Source: an uncultured Flavobacterium sp.
Lineage (GTDB): Bacteria > Bacteroidota > Bacteroidia > Flavobacteriales > Flavobacteriaceae
DNA length: 46,133 bases
NCBI GenBank assembly: GCA_937773775.1
Contig: CALJVL010000032.1
Coordinates: 1-46,133 of the forward strand
Direction: 5' to 3'
Program-made: the position numbers and the translations under genes
Part shown: positions 1 to 8,870 of the stretch, one piece after another
Layout of the letters: every line of letters starts with the position of its first letter
How positions within the stretch are numbered: position 1 is the stretch's first letter
Notes under the pieces: model-generated
What the model was told of the DNA's origin: nothing
What the model saw: the letters and a program-made list of their open reading frames with translations, nothing else
Databases searched by the model: none

Positions 1-1099
1 GGGTAAAATGATGCTTTTTGATACTCGGAAATTTGACATACAAACCTATGTTCTCGATCCAAGTGATGAAGCACCTTGCAAAATCGCCTGTGACAAATTC
101 TTCAAAGGGGATTTAATGGATTTTGAAACCATCTATAATTTTGGGAAACTAGTAGATGTATTGACTTTTGAAATTGAATTGGTGAATCTTGCCGCTTTGG
201 TAAAATTAGAAGAAGAAGGATTGAAAGTGTATCCTTCGCCCAAAACACTAAAATTGATACAAAACAAGGGAGTTCAGAAAGATTTTTATACTGAACACAA
301 TATACCAACTGCTCCTTACGGCAGATTTACCAATCTAAAAAGTCTAATCGTAGACATTCTAGATTCTAAAACAAAACTTCCATTTGTATGGAAATGCACT
401 GAATTTGGTTACGATGGCAACGGGGTCAAAATTATTAGACAAATCTCTGATTTAGACGAGCTACCTAATGTAGAGTGTATCGCTGAGGAAATGATTCCTT
501 TTAAAAACGAATTGGCGGTTATTGTTTGCCGAAACCCTTCTGGAGAAATAAGGACTTATCCAGTAGTGGAAATGGAGTTTCATCCAGAAGCTAATCAGGT
601 GGAGTACGTAATCTGCCCTGCTAGGATCGATGACAAAGTAGCCGATAAAGCTAGGGCAATTGCATTAGGTGTTTCTGAAAAGTTCAATCACGTGGGATTA
701 CTCGCGGTCGAAATGTTTCAAACTGATGACGATGAGATATTGATAAATGAAGTAGCCCCCCGCCCACACAATTCAGGACATTATTCCATAGAGGGAAGTT
801 ATACTTCTCAATTTGAAAATCATTTGCGTGCAATCTTAGATCTTCCATTAGGAAATACTGAAAGTAAGCTCGCAGCTGTTATGGTTAACTTGGTAGGTGC
901 AGAAGGGTTTTCTGGAAATGTAGTCTATAAAAACATTCATACTATTTTAGGATGGAATGGAGTCACTCCACATATTTACGGTAAAAAACAAACACGTCCT
1001 TTTCGTAAAATGGGACATGTGACTATCGTAAACCAATACATGAATGAGGCAAGAAAAATTGCCGAAGATGTGAAAGATACAATAAGAGTAATTGCATAA
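1..1099 (+). CDS. purK: 5-(carboxyamino)imidazole ribonucleotide synthase PurK, 5' end cut by window
   Basis: ATP-grasp enzyme of purine synthesis that makes N5-CAIR from AIR, bicarbonate and ATP in the cytosol. The reading frame is open to the first base of the window and reads G-K before M-M-L-F-D. This matches the usual PurK start, where a glycine-rich GGGQLGKM stretch precedes MLFDTR. The ATG at base 8 is therefore an internal methionine, and the true start lies roughly 15-20 codons to the left. About 365 residues are present. Visible family segments are the substrate region KCTEFGYDGNGV, the glutamate-bearing AEEMIPFKNELAV and the metal-binding NEVAPRPHNSGHY. purE follows 114 bp downstream on the same strand, the usual purK-purE pair. 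The identification is firm; only the 5' boundary is missing. Confidence 0.95.
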   Translation, partial: GKMMLFDTRKFDIQTYVLDPSDEAPCKIACDKFFKGDLMDFETIYNFGKLVDVLTFEIELVNLAALVKLEEEGLKVYPSPKTLKLIQNKGVQKDFYTEHNIPTAPYGRFTNLKSLIVDILDSKTKLPFVWKCTEFGYDGNGVKIIRQISDLDELPNVECIAEEMIPFKNELAVIVCRNPSGEIRTYPVVEMEFHPEANQVEYVICPARIDDKVADKARAIALGVSEKFNHVGLLAVEMFQTDDDEILINEVAPRPHNSGHYSIEGSYTSQFENHLRAILDLPLGNTESKLAAVMVNLVGAEGFSGNVVYKNIHTILGWNGVTPHIYGKKQTRPFRKMGHVTIVNQYMNEARKIAEDVKDTIRVIA

Positions 1100-1167
1100 A
1101 TATATTGAAAGATTGAAAAAAATTAAATGATTGAAAAAGGTGGTTTGTCTTAAAGCAAACTTCAATT

Positions 1168-1205
1168 GAAATCTTTAAATTCTTAAATCTTTAAATCTTT
1201 AAATA
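1168..1205. repeat. Short A/T tandem repeat between purK and purE
   Basis: Near-tandem copies of an 8-9 base unit (TCTTTAAA with small variants) lie just before the purE start region. This is low-complexity spacer sequence; no regulatory function is evident. Confidence 0.6.
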
Positions 1206-1213
1206 ATAACAAA

Positions 1214-1702
1214 ATGAGTAAAATAGCTATAATAATGGGAAGCATTTCTGATATGCCTGTCATGCAAGATGCCATCGAAGTCCTAAAAGGGTTTGGAATA
1301 GAAATAGAAATTGATATTGTTTCGGCTCACAGAACCCCAGACAAACTATATGATTTCAGTAAAAACGCGCACCTTCGTGGCATTTCAGTAATTATTGCCG
1401 GTGCCGGTGGCGCAGCACATTTACCTGGAATGGTCGCATCTATGTCCCCTCTTCCAGTTATCGGTGTTCCCGTCAAATCAAGCAATTCTATTGATGGCTG
1501 GGATAGCATTTTGTCAATTCTTCAAATGCCGGGCGGAGTTCCAGTTGCTACTGTAGCCTTAAATGGCGCAAAAAATGCAGGAATCCTTGCAGCTCAAATA
1601 ATCGGAAGTCACGACAAAGCCATTCTAAACAAGGTAATCAAATATAAAAGAGGCTTAGAAGAGTCCGTAATTATTGCCTCAGAAAGTTTACTTAAAAAAT
1701 AA
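1214..1702 (+). CDS. purE: N5-carboxyaminoimidazole ribonucleotide mutase PurE
   Basis: Class I PurE, which converts N5-CAIR to CAIR directly after PurK in purine synthesis. At 162 residues it has the normal family length. The N-terminus carries the GSxSD phosphate-binding segment (IIMGSISDMPVM), followed by the SAHRTP motif containing the catalytic histidine, a glycine/alanine-rich AGAGGAAHLPGMVA loop, and PVIGVPVKS with a downstream MPGGVPVATVA strand. The ATG at 1214 is the only start that gives a complete Rossmann-like N-terminus. It is probably cotranscribed with purK (114 bp gap) and is followed by a strong terminator. Confidence 0.96.
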   Translation: MSKIAIIMGSISDMPVMQDAIEVLKGFGIEIEIDIVSAHRTPDKLYDFSKNAHLRGISVIIAGAGGAAHLPGMVASMSPLPVIGVPVKSSNSIDGWDSILSILQMPGGVPVATVALNGAKNAGILAAQIIGSHDKAILNKVIKYKRGLEESVIIASESLLKK

Positions 1703-1714
1703 CTCTCCCCTTAT

Positions 1715-1749
1715 AAAAAAAGGCTTCCAATTGAGGAAGCCTTTTTTTA
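1715..1749. terminator. Bidirectional intrinsic terminator after purE
   Basis: An 8-bp perfect stem, AGGCTTCC (1721-1728) with GGAAGCCT (1735-1742), has a 6-nt loop, an A-run on the left and a T-run on the right. It sits between convergent genes and can stop transcription from both sides. Confidence 0.9.
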
Positions 1750-1779
1750 TGTATTAAAATTTTTATCTTTCATTCGAAA

Positions 1780-2451
1780 TTAGTCCTCTTCTTCAATTTC
1801 TTCAAGAATACCTTCAAATTCAGAAGCTATAAAATCTTCCTTACTCAACCACTTCTCAGAAGTTACTAAACTATAATTGACATTATCTCTCGTAGTTAGT
1901 TCCCAGATTATATCTTCGGCTTCAGGGAAAGGGATGTTTTGAGTCATTTGATCTTCAAACAATCTTTTAACCAAATTTCTATCTGAAAGTCCGTTGTTCA
2001 ATAATTTCAGCACATTTTCTGCTGTTAATTTTTTCACTTCTTCAACATCATTTGGCTCCATAGAAAAACGAATAACCGAAGCTTTTGCGTTTGGGAAGGT
2101 TCCATTAAAGGCTTTAAAAAGCAATTGATTCGTACTAAACAAAGCCGCCTGCATATCTATCTCCGGATATTCCTCACAAACGGTGTCAATTAACATGTCA
2201 TTTGATATTTGTTGGATTTGACCATCATTTAACTTTTCGCTCAATTTGTATTCCAACACCATTACAGCAGCCTCTTTGGGTTCATAATCTGATATCGCCA
2301 TGGAAAGCAATTCGCCTAAATTCTGTTTCTCGGCCGCAGATGCATCTGGATAATTGAACTTTTCTAATAATTGGACATAGTCTTCATCTGACCAATATCC
2401 TTCAATTTCATTGACGTTAAATACACTCTTTATTATAATTTGATAGTTCAT
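1780..2451 (-). CDS. Acidic protein of unknown function
   Basis: I do not recognise a named family. The product is 223 residues, soluble, with no signal peptide or membrane segment. It is strongly acidic, ending in a run of glutamates and an aspartate (GILEEIEEED). It reads as mostly helical, with an N-terminal strand-like MNYQIIIKSVFNV. The ATG at 2449-2451 is the only good start. Codon use resembles the neighbours, so it is probably a real native gene. It is transcribed alone: a shared terminator lies downstream and the divergent M3 peptidase gene lies upstream. A cytosolic partner or adaptor protein is possible, but nothing in the sequence shows it. Confidence 0.8.
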   Translation of the reverse strand: MNYQIIIKSVFNVNEIEGYWSDEDYVQLLEKFNYPDASAAEKQNLGELLSMAISDYEPKEAAVMVLEYKLSEKLNDGQIQQISNDMLIDTVCEEYPEIDMQAALFSTNQLLFKAFNGTFPNAKASVIRFSMEPNDVEEVKKLTAENVLKLLNNGLSDRNLVKRLFEDQMTQNIPFPEAEDIIWELTTRDNVNYSLVTSEKWLSKEDFIASEFEGILEEIEEED

Positions 2452-2626
2452 CTATTGTATATTATTTTCTGTTGTTTATGATTAGTTATTTCTAAATCTA
2501 AGCTTAATTCACAATTTAAGCTTTTTAAAATACCATCGGCAATAAATAACATTTTTATAACATAACAGTTAAAATTTAAAGTAGCAAATGCATCCTGTTT
2601 TCTAATCTCATTTTTTTATAAATCGC

Positions 2627-2634
2627 TATATTTG
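2627..2634 (+). promoter_or_regulatory. -7 promoter element (TATATTTG) for M3 peptidase
   Basis: A perfect match to the Bacteroidota TAnnTTTG element. No TTG lies 17-23 bases upstream, so the -33 box is weak. Transcription would begin near 2640. This rules out the GTG at 2634 as start codon and leaves ATG 2661 or 2682. Confidence 0.6.
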
Positions 2635-2681
2635 TGTTTGAAATTATTTTGTTTCAATTAATGAAAACTAATTACAATACA

Positions 2682-4709
2682 ATGAAAGTCTTAACTTCAA
2701 AATTCAACACTAAATACGATACGGCTCCCTTCTCAATGATTAAAAATGAAGATTTCCTTCCCGCTTTTCTAGAAGGAATTGCATTGGCAAAAAACGAAAT
2801 TGATGCCATTGTAACTAACAAGGACAAGCCCACATTTGAGAATACTATCGAAGCTTTAGATTTTAGTGGCTACGCCTTAGATCGCATTTCAAGTATATTT
2901 TTCAACCTGAACTCGGCTGAAACTAGTGACGAGATTCAGAAAATCGCTCAGGAAGTTTCCCCTTTATTGTCTGAATTCGGGAACGACATAACGCTAAATG
3001 CTGATTTATTTGCCAAAGTAAAAGCCGTGTACGAACAAAAAGAAAGCTTGAGCCTCAATCCAGAAAAAGCCACACTTTTAGACAAAAAATACAAAAGTTT
3101 TTCCAGAAACGGCGCCAATTTGCCCGAAGCCAAAAAAATCATTCTTCGAGAAATCGACAAAGAACTATCGAAGACAAGTCTTAAGTTTGGCGAAAATGTT
3201 TTAGCGGAAACTCAAGGGTTTCAATTGCACATTATAAATGAGAACGACCTATCAGGTTTACCGGAAGGAACCATCGAAGCAGCTCGATCACTAGCCATGA
3301 GTCAGGAAAGCGACGGATGGATTTTTACTTTAGATTACCCTAGTTATGTTCCCTTTGTCACTTATGCTGACAACCGTGAACTCAGAAAAAAAATGGCTGT
3401 CGCTTTTGGCGCCAAAGGCTTTCAAAACAACGAATTTGACAATCAGGAAAATGTCCTTAAAATTGCAAAATTGCGATTCGATAGAGCGCAAGTTTTAGGT
3501 TATGCCAGCCACTCCCACTTTGTTCTTGAAGAAAGAATGGCTGAGAATCCAGAAAAAGTAAAAACATTCGCTACCGACCTAATGCAAAAAGCAAAGCCCG
3601 CCGCAATGAAAGAATTTGGCGAATTGTCAGCTTTCGCCAAAAAACGCGACGGAATTGAGCAATTGCAAAAATGGGATGGAGCCTATTACTCCGAGAAATT
3701 AAAACAAGAACTCTTTAATCTCGATGACGAAAAACTAAAACCCTATTTTCAGCTAGAAAAAGTACTAGATGGTGCCTTCACAGTAGCCCAAAAACTATAT
3801 GGTATTACTTTCGAGGAAACTTTTGAAATTGACAAATACCACGATGAAGTAAATATCTACGAAGTAAAGGATATAGACGATCAATTGGTTGCCATTTTTT
3901 ATGCTGATTTTTTTCCAAGGAAAGGCAAACGAAATGGCGCTTGGATGACTTCTTATAAATCACAGTTTATCAAAGAACGTCTAAACGAAAGGCCACACAT
4001 ATCTATTGTTTGCAATTTCACAAAAGCAACAGAAACGAAACCATCCTTGTTAACATTTAACGAAGTAACTACCCTATTTCATGAGTTTGGCCACGCTTTA
4101 CACGGAATGTTAGCCAATACAACCTACCCGACTTTATCAGGAACTTCCGTTTATTGGGATTTTGTGGAATTACCAAGTCAGATTATGGAAAACTGGTGTT
4201 ATGAGCCCGAAGCATTGGCTTTATTCGCCTATCACTATCAAACGGATGAAATGATACCGATTGAATTAGTGCAGAAAATCAAGGAGAGTTCTAATTTTCA
4301 AGAGGGAATGGCAACCATGCGTCAGTTAAGTTTTGGAATGTTAGACATGGGATGGCACGCACAGGACCCTTCACGCATCAAGGACATCAAAACTTTTGAA
4401 TTGCAGCAATTTGCGGAGACGCAATTGTATCCTGACGTAAAAGAGAATGCCATGAGTACTTCATTCTCTCACATTTTTCAAGGCGGATATTCTTCAGGTT
4501 ATTACAGCTATAAATGGGCCGAAGTACTGGATGCGGATGCCTTCGAATACTTTAAGGAAAAAGGCATTTTCAACAAAGAAGTTGCCGACAAATTCAAAGA
4601 CAATATCCTTTCCAAGGGTGGGACAGAAAACCCAATGGTTTTGTACAAACGTTTCAGAGGTCACGAACCAAGTCCAGATGCTTTGTTAAAAAGAGCTGGC
4701 CTAATTTAG
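2682..4709 (+). CDS. M3 family zinc metallopeptidase (peptidyl-dipeptidase Dcp / oligopeptidase A type)
   Basis: Cytosolic thermolysin-fold peptidase that degrades short peptides. The zinc motif HEFGHALH starts at residue 467 counted from this start: H467 and H471 with catalytic E468. The third ligand glutamate is expected in the following helical region near the DFVELPSQIMENW segment. The length of 675 residues is normal for the Dcp/OpdA group, and there is no signal peptide. The frame is open to a GTG at 2634, but that overlaps the -7 promoter element. ATG 2661 is possible. ATG 2682 (MKVLTSKFNTKYDTAPF) fits the usual family N-terminus best and is my choice. Dcp versus OpdA specificity cannot be decided by eye. 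It stands alone, ending in a terminator. Confidence 0.9.
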   Translation: MKVLTSKFNTKYDTAPFSMIKNEDFLPAFLEGIALAKNEIDAIVTNKDKPTFENTIEALDFSGYALDRISSIFFNLNSAETSDEIQKIAQEVSPLLSEFGNDITLNADLFAKVKAVYEQKESLSLNPEKATLLDKKYKSFSRNGANLPEAKKIILREIDKELSKTSLKFGENVLAETQGFQLHIINENDLSGLPEGTIEAARSLAMSQESDGWIFTLDYPSYVPFVTYADNRELRKKMAVAFGAKGFQNNEFDNQENVLKIAKLRFDRAQVLGYASHSHFVLEERMAENPEKVKTFATDLMQKAKPAAMKEFGELSAFAKKRDGIEQLQKWDGAYYSEKLKQELFNLDDEKLKPYFQLEKVLDGAFTVAQKLYGITFEETFEIDKYHDEVNIYEVKDIDDQLVAIFYADFFPRKGKRNGAWMTSYKSQFIKERLNERPHISIVCNFTKATETKPSLLTFNEVTTLFHEFGHALHGMLANTTYPTLSGTSVYWDFVELPSQIMENWCYEPEALALFAYHYQTDEMIPIELVQKIKESSNFQEGMATMRQLSFGMLDMGWHAQDPSRIKDIKTFELQQFAETQLYPDVKENAMSTSFSHIFQGGYSSGYYSYKWAEVLDADAFEYFKEKGIFNKEVADKFKDNILSKGGTENPMVLYKRFRGHEPSPDALLKRAGLI

Positions 4710-4736
4710 AAATAACAATAAAGACATTTGATTTCA

Positions 4737-4767
4737 AAACCGAGGCCGCGATGCTTCGGTTTTTTTA
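4737..4767. terminator. Intrinsic terminator after M3 peptidase
   Basis: A 10-bp stem (4737-4746 with 4753-4762, one G-T pair) has a 6-nt loop and is followed by a T-run. It lies between convergent genes and probably serves the plus strand most strongly. Confidence 0.85.
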
Positions 4768-5580
4768 TTAAAGGAAAACTACCATAAGCCACCAAAAAAT
4801 CGGAATGCTCTCTACCCAAAAAGAAGTGTAGTATTTTGTTTGTTTTTCATTGGCGAATGCCAAAAACAAAGAAAGTGCAAGAACTAGAATTGCATTGACA
4901 ATCAATTGTTCTTCGATAAAATTATTCTTTAAAAGCTCTAAAAAATAAAAAGGAAGCAAGAGTAATAATCCTACTATTTTTGTTCGCTTCACACCTATTT
5001 GTTGTGGTACGGTTTTTAAATGCGGATCATCATTAGTCAAATCAAGTATCTCAAAAATTAGAATTAGCACAAATACCAATATAAACCGTTGAATACATTT
5101 TAGAAAAAAAACAAATTCTAACGGAATATCTGCGTTTAACAGAGGTAAAACCAAAGTGACTCCCACCCAGCACAAAGCAACAATATAAATTTTCACACCA
5201 GCCCAGTTCCTGGCATTCTTCCTGTTTGGAAAAAAAGGCAGCGTATACAGTAACGTCAGTACTAAAAAAACTAATGAAATTATTTGAGTAATCCATTCTA
5301 GCTGAAAAAAGTAATAACCAACACCTAACAATGAAATAAAACTTAACAAAGCAATCAATTTAAGCTCGTTGCGCATTTCTCTCTTTTTGGCTCTAACTAA
5401 CGCATCGTACTTCACAAAGTTATACCCCACAATAGTACCCCAAAAAGCAAAGTTAGCCATAGCTTGATCAGCAGTTATGTTGAACATAAAATGGGTCATT
5501 CGCACTAAAGCATATACCGACAAAGCCACATGAATACTGCTTCTAAGATAGAAATTAAATATTTGCCTAAAACTAACCAT
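4768..5580 (-). CDS. UbiA-like prenyltransferase family membrane protein
   Basis: A 270-residue, very hydrophobic inner membrane protein with about seven to nine predicted membrane helices. The segment at residues 180-196, DLTNDDPHLKTVPQQIG followed by VKRT, resembles the second aspartate-rich motif of UbiA enzymes together with the usual (R/K)T-P-x-x-x-G tail. The first motif, normally NDxxDxxxD, is only NFVKYDA (54-60) here, so activity as a standard prenyltransferase is uncertain. UbiA enzymes attach isoprenoid chains to quinone, haem or other acceptors; the acceptor is unknown. It is monocistronic, convergent with the M3 peptidase and divergent from gcvP. Its -7 element lies only 4 nt before the ATG. 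Confidence 0.7.
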   Translation of the reverse strand: MVSFRQIFNFYLRSSIHVALSVYALVRMTHFMFNITADQAMANFAFWGTIVGYNFVKYDALVRAKKREMRNELKLIALLSFISLLGVGYYFFQLEWITQIISLVFLVLTLLYTLPFFPNRKNARNWAGVKIYIVALCWVGVTLVLPLLNADIPLEFVFFLKCIQRFILVFVLILIFEILDLTNDDPHLKTVPQQIGVKRTKIVGLLLLLPFYFLELLKNNFIEEQLIVNAILVLALSLFLAFANEKQTKYYTSFWVESIPIFWWLMVVFL

Positions 5581-5584
5581 TAAA

Positions 5585-5592
5585 CAAAATTA
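5585..5592 (-). promoter_or_regulatory. -7 element (TAATTTTG on minus strand) abutting UbiA-like start codon
   Basis: A perfect TAnnTTTG match on the minus strand. Its final G is followed by 4 bases and then the ATG, so the transcript may begin at or within the start codon. No -33 TTG is seen at the canonical spacing. Confidence 0.5.
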
Positions 5593-5675
5593 GTCAATTC
5601 TGAACAAATACATCATTTAGTTGAAAAATTGATAAATAATTAGTCCAAAACACGAATTAGATTGTTTATAATACT

Positions 5676-5683
5676 TATTTTTG
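5676..5683 (+). promoter_or_regulatory. -7 promoter element (TATTTTTG) for gcvP
   Basis: A TAnnTTTG match 33 bases before the gcvP ATG, giving a leader of about 27 nt. The nearest TTG upstream (5662-5664) is only 11 bases away, closer than the usual 17-23. Confidence 0.55.
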
Positions 5684-5716
5684 CAGCACTAAAAAACACA
5701 ACATTACTACACTTAC

Positions 5717-8566
5717 ATGAAAACAGACTCATTTGCTTTAAGACACTTAGGACCAAGAGATCACGATTTACCTAAAATGTTAGAAACTATAGGTGTTGAA
5801 TCTTTAGACCAACTAATTAACGAGACTATTCCAGCTGACATTCGGTTAAAAAAACCTCTAGAATTGGAGCATATTATGACTGAATACGAATTTGCAAATC
5901 ACATCAGATCATTGGGTCGGACTAACAAGGTTTACAAATCGTATATCGGCTTAGGTTACCACCCGACAGTTGTTCCAGCAGCAATTCAAAGAAATATTTT
6001 TGAAAACCCGAGCTGGTATACCGCTTACACCCCTTACCAGGCAGAAATTGCACAAGGAAGATTAGAAGCCATTTTGAATTTCCAAACTATGGTTATTGAG
6101 TTAACCGGAATGGAAATTGCCAATGCATCATTACTCGACGAAAGCACTGCCGCTGCGGAAGCAATGACTTTATTGTTTGATGTTCGCTCAAGAGATCAAA
6201 AGAAAAGTAATGTAAATAAATTTTTCGTTTCTGAAGAAATACTACCACAAACCTTATCCGTTTTACAAACACGTTCCGCGCCTATTGGAGTAGAGTTAGT
6301 TATTGGAAACCACCAAGAGTTTGATTTTTCAAAAGAATTTTTCGGAGCAATACTTCAATATCCAGGAAAACACGGTCAAATTTATGACTATGCTGGCTTT
6401 ATTAAAAAAGCTGCCAATAATGAAATAAAAGTAGCTGTTGCTGCAGATATTTTATCACTAGTAAAATTAACACCCCCAGGAGAAATAGGTGCTGCAGTAG
6501 TAGTGGGGACAACACAACGTTTCGGAATCCCGATGGGTTATGGTGGCCCGCACGCCGCTTATTTTGCGACAAAGGAAGACTATAAGCGTTCTATGCCAGG
6601 GAGGATCATTGGTGTATCACAAGATGCTAATGGAAATCGTGCATTGCGTATGGCATTACAGACACGTGAACAACACATTAAACGCGAAAAAGCGACATCT
6701 AATATTTGTACAGCACAAGTGCTATTATCTGTGATGGCAGGAATGTTTGCTGTATATCACGGACCAAAAGGATTGCAATATATTGCCGATAAAGTACACA
6801 GAATGGCTTCCACTCTAGCAGATGCTTTAAATAAATTAGGCGTTTATCAAACTAACACTGCTTTTTTCGATACTATTGTTGTAAAAACAGATGCTAATAA
6901 AATTAGAGCGATTGCAGAAAAGAATGAAATTAATTTCTTTTATATCGATGACGAAACAATCTCCATATCGTTAAACGAAACGACCTTACTTACAGATATT
7001 GACGAAGTAATTGCTGTTTTTTCGGAAGCACTAGGGAAAGAAGCTTTTGTAGTAAATGAATACACCGAAGAAAATAACTATCCAACTCACTTATCCAGAA
7101 CAACAGATTTTTTATTGCATGACGTGTTCAATAACCATCATTCTGAAACCAGCTTGATGCGTTACATCAAAAAATTAGAACGTAAAGATTTATCATTGAC
7201 GCACTCGATGATTGCCTTGGGTTCTTGTACGATGAAATTGAACGCAGCGTCAGAAATGTTGCCTTTGAGCATGCCTTATTGGAATTCCATTCACCCATTT
7301 GCTCCATTAGATCAGGTGAAAGGCTACACGACAATGCTTAAAAAGTTAGAACATCAATTAAATGTGATCACAGGTTTTGCAGGCACCACGTTACAACCAA
7401 ACTCTGGTGCACAAGGAGAATATGCTGGCTTAATGACAATTAGAGCGTATCACCTATCAAGAGGCGATAATCAAAGAAAAATATGTTTGATTCCTGGTTC
7501 AGCCCACGGAACAAACCCAGCCTCGGCTGCGATGGCCGGAATGACAATTATCGTTACTAAAACAATGGAAAACGGCAATATAGATGTAGAAGATGTAAAA
7601 GCAAAAGCACTACAGTATAAAGACCAATTGTCATGTTTAATGATAACTTACCCCTCTACACACGGTGTTTTTGAAAGTGCCATTAGAGAAATTACTCAAA
7701 TTATCCACGACAATGGAGGTTTAGTGTACATGGATGGTGCGAATATGAATGCTCAAGTAGGATTAACTAACCCAGCAACTATTGGCGCTGATGTATGTCA
7801 CTTGAACTTACACAAAACTTTTTCTATTCCTCATGGCGGTGGTGGGCCAGGTGTTGGGCCAATTTGTGTAAACGAGAAATTAGTTCCGTTTTTACCAAGT
7901 AATCCTTTAGTTCATGTGGGTGGCGAAAAAGCTATTACCGCTATATCTGGAGCGCCTTATGGTTCTGCTTTAGTATGTTTAATTTCATACGGTTACATTT
8001 GTATGTTAGGTGCTGAAGGAATTACTGACGCTACTAAATATGCTATTTTAAACGCAAACTATATGAAAGCGCGTCTTGAAGAGCATTATCCTATTTTATA
8101 TTCTGGAGAACAAGGCAGAGCTGCTCACGAAATGATTTTAGATTGTAGAAGTTTCAAAGAAAAAGGAATTGAAGTCGTAGATATTGCGAAGCGATTAATG
8201 GATTATGGTTTTCATGCTCCGACGGTTTCGTTTCCAGTGGCTGGAACTTTAATGATTGAACCAACAGAGTCTGAAGATCTTGCTGAATTAGATCGTTTTT
8301 GTGACGCTATGATTTCAATTCGCAAAGAGATTGAAGCATCGCTAACTGACGAACCCAATAATATATTAAAAAATGCCCCCCATACTTTAGCAATGCTAAC
8401 TGCTGACACTTGGTTATTACCATATTCAAGAGAGACAGCGGCATACCCATTAGCCTATATAGCTGACAATAAATTTTGGCCAAGTGTTCGTCGCGTAGAC
8501 GAAACCTACGGCGATAGAAACTTAGTATGTAGTTGCGCACCTATTGAGGCATACATGGAAAGCTAA
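5717..8566 (+). CDS. gcvP: Glycine dehydrogenase (decarboxylating), P-protein
   Basis: The P-protein of the glycine cleavage system. It decarboxylates glycine with pyridoxal phosphate and passes the aminomethyl group to the lipoyl H-protein. It is the fused 949-residue form, with both halves (GcvPA-like and GcvPB-like) in one chain. The PLP lysine is K700 in HLNLHKTF, followed by the glycine-rich loop IPHGGGGPGVGP. The N-terminal half shows the typical MTEYEFANHIRSLG and LLDESTAAAEAM segments. No gcvT or gcvH is in the window, as is common in Flavobacteriia where the gcv genes are scattered. It is transcribed alone from its own promoter and ends at a clear terminator. Confidence 0.97.
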   Translation: MKTDSFALRHLGPRDHDLPKMLETIGVESLDQLINETIPADIRLKKPLELEHIMTEYEFANHIRSLGRTNKVYKSYIGLGYHPTVVPAAIQRNIFENPSWYTAYTPYQAEIAQGRLEAILNFQTMVIELTGMEIANASLLDESTAAAEAMTLLFDVRSRDQKKSNVNKFFVSEEILPQTLSVLQTRSAPIGVELVIGNHQEFDFSKEFFGAILQYPGKHGQIYDYAGFIKKAANNEIKVAVAADILSLVKLTPPGEIGAAVVVGTTQRFGIPMGYGGPHAAYFATKEDYKRSMPGRIIGVSQDANGNRALRMALQTREQHIKREKATSNICTAQVLLSVMAGMFAVYHGPKGLQYIADKVHRMASTLADALNKLGVYQTNTAFFDTIVVKTDANKIRAIAEKNEINFFYIDDETISISLNETTLLTDIDEVIAVFSEALGKEAFVVNEYTEENNYPTHLSRTTDFLLHDVFNNHHSETSLMRYIKKLERKDLSLTHSMIALGSCTMKLNAASEMLPLSMPYWNSIHPFAPLDQVKGYTTMLKKLEHQLNVITGFAGTTLQPNSGAQGEYAGLMTIRAYHLSRGDNQRKICLIPGSAHGTNPASAAMAGMTIIVTKTMENGNIDVEDVKAKALQYKDQLSCLMITYPSTHGVFESAIREITQIIHDNGGLVYMDGANMNAQVGLTNPATIGADVCHLNLHKTFSIPHGGGGPGVGPICVNEKLVPFLPSNPLVHVGGEKAITAISGAPYGSALVCLISYGYICMLGAEGITDATKYAILNANYMKARLEEHYPILYSGEQGRAAHEMILDCRSFKEKGIEVVDIAKRLMDYGFHAPTVSFPVAGTLMIEPTESEDLAELDRFCDAMISIRKEIEASLTDEPNNILKNAPHTLAMLTADTWLLPYSRETAAYPLAYIADNKFWPSVRRVDETYGDRNLVCSCAPIEAYMES

Positions 8567-8585
8567 TCCAAATAATATATTTAAT

Positions 8586-8616
8586 AAAAAATGCCTCATA
8601 ACTCGAGGCATTTTTT
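8586..8616 (+). terminator. Intrinsic terminator after gcvP
   Basis: The stem ATGCCTC (8591-8597) with GAGGCAT (8605-8611) is extended by an A-run/T-run pairing and has a 7-nt loop. The T-run is on the plus-strand side; A-runs on the left make it potentially bidirectional. Confidence 0.85.
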
Positions 8617-8870
8617 ATTAAACCTTAAATGCAAAACTAAATTACAACCTTATTTTTCTAACTAAAGCTATTTATTTTAAAACAAAATAGTTTATATGCT
8701 TTTCCGCTCACTAAGTAAAATACAGATCTTTTGAAAATTTAATTGAAAATTTATCAGTAATTTAGCTAAAAACATAGGATTTCATAATTATATGCACGCA
8801 TAGTAAATAACATGCTTGTAATCATTTTTTTATCTTTAGATTAGCATAAAATTTTTTTCAAAATAAACCG
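8617..8870. other. AT-rich intergenic spacer
   Basis: No gene is seen. It contains two direct copies of TTGAAAATTTA (8731-8741 and 8743-8753), 12 bp apart. No well-spaced promoter for the downstream KAS III-like gene is evident; TATCTTTA at 8831-8838 is one base off the -7 consensus. Confidence 0.5.
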
